Assembly (NCBI GenBank): GCA_011033025.1
Contig: WFMF01000054.1
Span: 372,001-436,000, forward strand
Direction of reading: 5' to 3'
Source: Beroe forskalii
Taxonomy: Eukaryota; Ctenophora; Nuda; Beroida; Beroidae
Length of the DNA: 64,000 nt
Of the stretch, positions 60,423-64,000 are shown in pieces. A model generated the notes under the pieces. That model ran no database searches, was not told where the DNA came from, and saw only the letters and a list, made by a program, of their open reading frames with translations. The position numbers and the translations under genes were made by a program. The first letter of the stretch is position 1, and every line of letters begins with the position of its first letter.

Positions 60423-61010
60423 GAGTCGCATCAGTGGTGTTGGAACGTGCATGTGAAGTCTACGAAGCCCCAGGTAGGCCCCCCCTTCCTCTTTGATCGA
60501 AGTTGATTTATTTCGTGTTAACGATTTCTCGTAAAATAGGAGTCGAGTAGAAGCAGGGGCAAAATGTTGAACTTGAAAATTTGAATATTGCCGTTAGAGT
60601 TTAAATTGTATGTTCTAATTATAGATATTGAATTGTATTTCGCTAAGTAGCTGTACCGTTACATACTGGTATTAATTAATTAAAGTAGGTAACAGGAATG
60701 ACTCAATTAGTACATTTTACTGTACCTGCCTTCCAAAAGTGTATGCGATAGTTCTGATATTTCGCCATATTTCCAAGGATAGTCTTGTTTCCGCTGCACC
60801 AAAAACTTGGAATCACCAGTCAAGCATTCCAACACTTGACTCATCCCTTTATTCACAACTACCCTTTTTTCCACCAGGCACGTATTTGGCATACCAAGGA
60901 GACGGGAACAAGTACATGACCTGTAGCTGGAATGACACGGACTCAGAGATTACCAGCTTCCAGTGGTCCCTCAACGGAAACCCCTTCACTCCTACCATCT
61001 ACAGTCACGA
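60423..61010 (+). CDS. immunoglobulin-domain protein, two exons
   Basis: Exon 60423-60473 (acceptor TTTTCATGTTTCAG, donor CAG-GTAGGC) and exon 60878-61010 (acceptor CTTTTTTCCACCAG, donor GTGAGT) join in phase 1. The joined reading is VASVVLERACEVYEAP, G, then TYLAYQGDGNKYMTCSWN and a segment ending SFQWSLNGNPFTPTIYSH. Cys in MTCSW and Trp 14 residues later in FQWSLNGNP match the B-strand Cys and C-strand Trp of Ig folds. The region before it could be the start of the mature protein. NDT is a possible N-glycosylation site. The last exon ends in phase 2; the rest of the Ig domain, including the second core Cys, must lie further downstream. Ig domains in this setting are usually extracellular adhesion or receptor modules. 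Confidence 0.62.
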
Positions 61011-61429
61011 GTGAGTTGAGAGATAGGGGAATGTTATTGTTGAGAAATATTTCAAATAATTTACAAATTTCCTACTTGGAGAGTTGAACACTTTCCCTTT
61101 CTCCTTTTGAATCTGTTTCTTGTACTGCCCCTGTCCTTATTGCCTTTATGACCTTATTTTAACTTTATTCACCAATTCATTTGGGTTTTAGGAATTGAAT
61201 ATCCTTCATTAAGTATATCAAATCTAAACGGTTGTTAGCTTTTTAGGGTACATACCTACATCTATAATCGTGTAATCGTCTTATAATCAAACTACAACCT
61301 GTATTTACTTATACCCATTACTTCAATACATCCCTTGTTTCGCTCAGGTTCTTTCTGAAGCCTTAAAACGTTCAGAGTCGCTATAATCTGTAACTACAGT
61401 AACCGACCAATACAGTGCAAATACGTGCG
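61011..61429. other. probable intron
   Basis: Sequence following the GTGAGT donor; no exon with a matching phase was recognised. Confidence 0.4.
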
Positions 61430-61580
61430 GTCATCAGCCAATAGGGTACCAGCATCCGGCAGTCGTCAGCCAATAGGGGACAGGCATCAGCCAGTCCTCA
61501 GCCAATAGGGACCGATATCAGCGCGAAGACGCCTAATTAGCTCACTTGTGACAGCTGTAAAATGGCATTCTATTGGCTGG
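61430..61580. promoter_or_regulatory. CAGCCAATAGGG repeats, 32-bp period
   Basis: GTCNTCAGCCAATAGGG starts at 61430, 61462 and 61494, exactly 32 bp apart. GACCAATAC precedes (61405) and an inverted CTATTGGCTGG follows (about 61570). The result is an array of NF-Y-type CCAAT boxes at three helical turns. Confidence 0.6.
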
Positions 61581-61859
61581 TTATAGAAGAATCTGCTTCC
61601 ATTATCCAGCTTATTAAAATAAGCTAGTAAATAACGAATATAAGCTACATAACACATTGGCAAAGATTTCACACCGCCGTCGCCCACTATAATAATATCG
61701 CGTCAAATTTCGAGCCTGGTTATTACTATTTTCGTCACTTAGTACATAATATTTGGAATTTTTCTCTATCCTCACTTCCCAGCGTATAATGAAGGATGTG
61801 ACCTCGATTCACGGGTATCATAATGTCGGCATTGCGGTTGATAGCAATAACACTTCTGA

Positions 61860-61900
61860 AGTCGTCAACACACGATTCTAACACATGATAATGACGTAAC
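61860..61900 (+). repeat. CRE-bounded motif, diverged
   Basis: AGTCGTCAACACACGATTC then TAACACATGATAATGACGTAAC; both CRE ends are mutated by one or two bases. Confidence 0.75.
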
Positions 61901-62030
61901 TATTCTCCCTCACCCAGTATACAGGGTACATTGTACTCTTTAATAAGGGCAGTAGCTGTAATGTCTGGGGTCATGAGCTGAAGGGACGCCATTACGTCTG
62001 AGAGCGGGGGACACTCTTCAGTGCTCCTAA

Positions 62031-62077
62031 GTCACGTGACATTTGCAGGGGGTTTGATTGGTGGCAAAGTCACGTGA
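62031..62077. promoter_or_regulatory. paired E-boxes with CCAAT
   Basis: GTCACGTGAC (62031-62040), GATTGGTGG (62056) and GTCACGTGA (62069) within 47 bp, the same components as at 55551-55625. Confidence 0.45.
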
Positions 62078-62206
62078 TAGTAACATGTGGTCTGTACAGG
62101 GTGGTTTGAGAGGGTGGTACCCTGCATGAACACAGTAGAGATATGATATTCCCGCCTGAATGCGTATCAGAGCACTTCATACCACAGGATGAATGGGTGG
62201 TTGAGA

Positions 62207-62247
62207 GTGACGTCATTATCAGGGGTTAGAGTGGAGACTTGGTGACG
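62207..62247 (-). repeat. CRE-bounded motif
   Basis: AGTGACGTCATTATCAGGGG then TTAGAGTGGAGACTTGGTGACG; the left part matches 56028 exactly. Confidence 0.85.
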
Positions 62248-63229
62248 AAATAGGAGTGTAGAAGCATCAGGAGTCCTCTCTTAATTCCCTAATTTATTGT
62301 ACCTAACAGATCATACTGCTACTTTGATAATGAAATCTTAATTAGTTAACTGGCCGTCTCAATGGGTATTAGGAGATAGGAGAGACAGTTAATTAGATTA
62401 GTTATTAACTTGTTTAATGCATCTACCTACTTCACTTTACTAATTACTGTAGATACAAACGACAATAATGCCTTCAAGTACTTTAATGCCAATCACCATT
62501 GAATTGAGGTATTCTTAGCTCCATTTGGAATGACTGCTAAGATGTTATGCACCAGTTGGTTTGGTCATTTCTTAACAAGTATCCACTAAAATTTAATAAA
62601 GTCATCACTTTGACACGATGTTGAGATAACCGCATACAGTTGTTTCAATACCGCGATAAAAGTGTCAAAACCAGTCACGCGATGTGCGGTTGCCATGGAA
62701 ACGTTAATTCCACCTCTCAGAGATCATGATGAGTGGATACCAGCATTATAAACCTTTATAAAGACAATTCTCATATTCAGATATTGTTCTAACTAAATTC
62801 AGGGATAATTATTGCCTAAATACTAAATTGTTACAGTTCTTGGTCCCATTTTCGTCACTAACACGCATACTTAGTGCACGATAATGGGTCAGGATTCCAA
62901 TAAAGAACATGAATGCGAGGGTCAAATATTTAATTCTAGTTGTGCTGTGACGCCTCTCTCAAATCATGCTCCTCGCTGGCTCGCTGATGCTTATATTATG
63001 TCTCATAAGATCACCTCTCAAAATAGGAGCTTTTAAGAGATGTACATTTTACTGCGAGTAAACTATCATTCAGTAGGGGTCTTTCAACTACGACTTGTTC
63101 AGAGAAATATTTTAATATTTTAAGTAAATGAATTGACATGCTGTGTCTGAGGTCTATCATCAAATCTCCAGATTTTTATACAAATCATTGATAAATTTCA
63201 AATGTTGGTACTGCGATGTACCACCCACT

Positions 63230-63340
63230 ACGAAACCCTTTTTAAGTGTGAAACCTTCCACTGTACCTTACTGAAAAAGCGTGTTAAAGTGTGAAACCCT
63301 TCACTCAAAAACCTGTGTTAAAGCGTGAAATCCTCATCTG
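63230..63340. repeat. GTGAAACCCT short tandem
   Basis: Three to four degenerate ~40-bp units with GTGTTAAAG(T/C)GTGAAACCCTTCACT. Confidence 0.65.
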
Positions 63341-63605
63341 TGGCTCATGGAATATGGATCATGCCATGAAAGACGGGGTTCTGATGGTTTCAAAGAAGAG
63401 CCAATTATCTGACTGAATTATAATTTAAAGTACGGCCGTGTTGGAAGTTCTATGATATCCTGGAAGGCTTCTCCCCTGCTCCTTACATCCCATATTGTGT
63501 AGGTACTGTTAGTGCCACACTGTAGAACCCAGCAAATGCAGAATTTTAAAACTTACGAATCGTATGGGTTCTATGTTACCTTGTGTCCGAGTAGAGTAGT
63601 TGGTT

Positions 63606-63646
63606 GTGACGTCATTATCAGGGCTTAAGGTGGTAAGTTGATGACG
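63606..63646 (-). repeat. CRE-bounded motif
   Basis: TGACGTCATTATCAGGGC then TTAAGGTGGTAAGTTGATGACG; minus orientation. Confidence 0.85.
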
Positions 63647-64000
63647 CAGAATCGCCTGCTTCACTGCAAACAAGTAAAACAAGCCGCGTACCCCTCACAA
63701 GTTGACAAAACAAGTTGAATTACGAGGCCTCACGATGCCAACGCGTAGGAATTCAGTGTAGAAACACGCCCAGCGTTTAATTTAAAAACAAACATCTGAA
63801 TTATATTCCTGATCGAGAGTAGTAAAATACTGGGATTCTTGCACAAGATATTATGGACCGGAATTCTCGAATCACAAAGTCATACTCATAACTTCTGCAA
63901 TTAATTTAGTACGGGTCTTTGCAAATATTTTCTTATTTTATTTGCAGTAAGGATATTCACTGATTCCACTAGCAGATCTCCCCTTCCACTAACACTAACA

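Larger units (their letters stand above)
61581..64000. other. low-repeat region to window end
   Basis: Contains three CRE motif copies and an E-box pair. A possible acceptor (TTATTTTATTTGCAG, 63948) near the end opens a frame that stops after a few codons in the required phase, so no exon is called. Confidence 0.4.

Overview
This window is eukaryotic and most likely comes from a metazoan, probably a non-vertebrate animal. The evidence is spliced exons with canonical GT/AG sites, an immunoglobulin-like exon, a Pro/Gln-rich nuclear-type protein encoded over several exons, a tRNA-derived SINE, a decayed LINE reverse transcriptase and a very dense population of short inverted-repeat transposons. 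There is no operon-like organisation, and most long open frames are artefacts of repeats whose period is a multiple of three. The species cannot be named from the sequence.

Layout. 0-7.8 kb: tandem repeats, a foldback element and the left arm (1308-6477) of a very large inverted repeat. 7.8-20.6 kb: AT microsatellites, two retroelement-type ORFs on the minus strand (8464-9000, 9587-10552), then a run of non-autonomous DNA elements with clear terminal inverted repeats (TIRs), several with target-site duplications (TSDs) and several filled with minisatellites. A candidate terminal exon lies at 17.6-17.9 kb. 20.6-35.5 kb: a 100-base assembly gap; a second copy of the arm split by a 4.0-kb segment that carries four in-frame exons of a Pro/Gln-rich protein on the minus strand; GC-rich foldback elements; and the right arm (29684-35482), which carries a short LTR-element fossil and a small telomere-motif-bearing insertion that the other copies lack. 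35.5-48 kb: more MITEs, a LINE RT remnant, a SINE, a CCAAT/E-box cluster and a ~175-bp tandem array with a GC hairpin in each unit. 48-64 kb: less repetitive, probably intronic or intergenic DNA. It contains a clustered ~43-bp motif with a CRE palindrome (TGACGTCA) at both ends, promoter-like clusters, perfect and nested palindromes, and two phase-compatible exons of an immunoglobulin-domain protein at 60.4-61.0 kb (+).

Only two groups of exons are well supported as host protein-coding: the minus-strand Pro/Gln-rich gene (23702-26184) and the plus-strand Ig-like gene (60423-61010). Other coding calls are short candidates.

The strongest unexplained signals are: (1) the dispersed, bi-oriented, CRE-bounded 43-bp motif, at least eleven copies within about 15 kb; (2) a group of TIR elements with G-run ends, 6-7-bp TSDs and minisatellite interiors; (3) a two-hairpin GC element whose stem shows paired compensatory differences between copies; (4) the three-copy 5-kb unit, with one copy interrupted by a multi-exon gene fragment. 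All comparisons were made by eye; no alignments or database searches were run.
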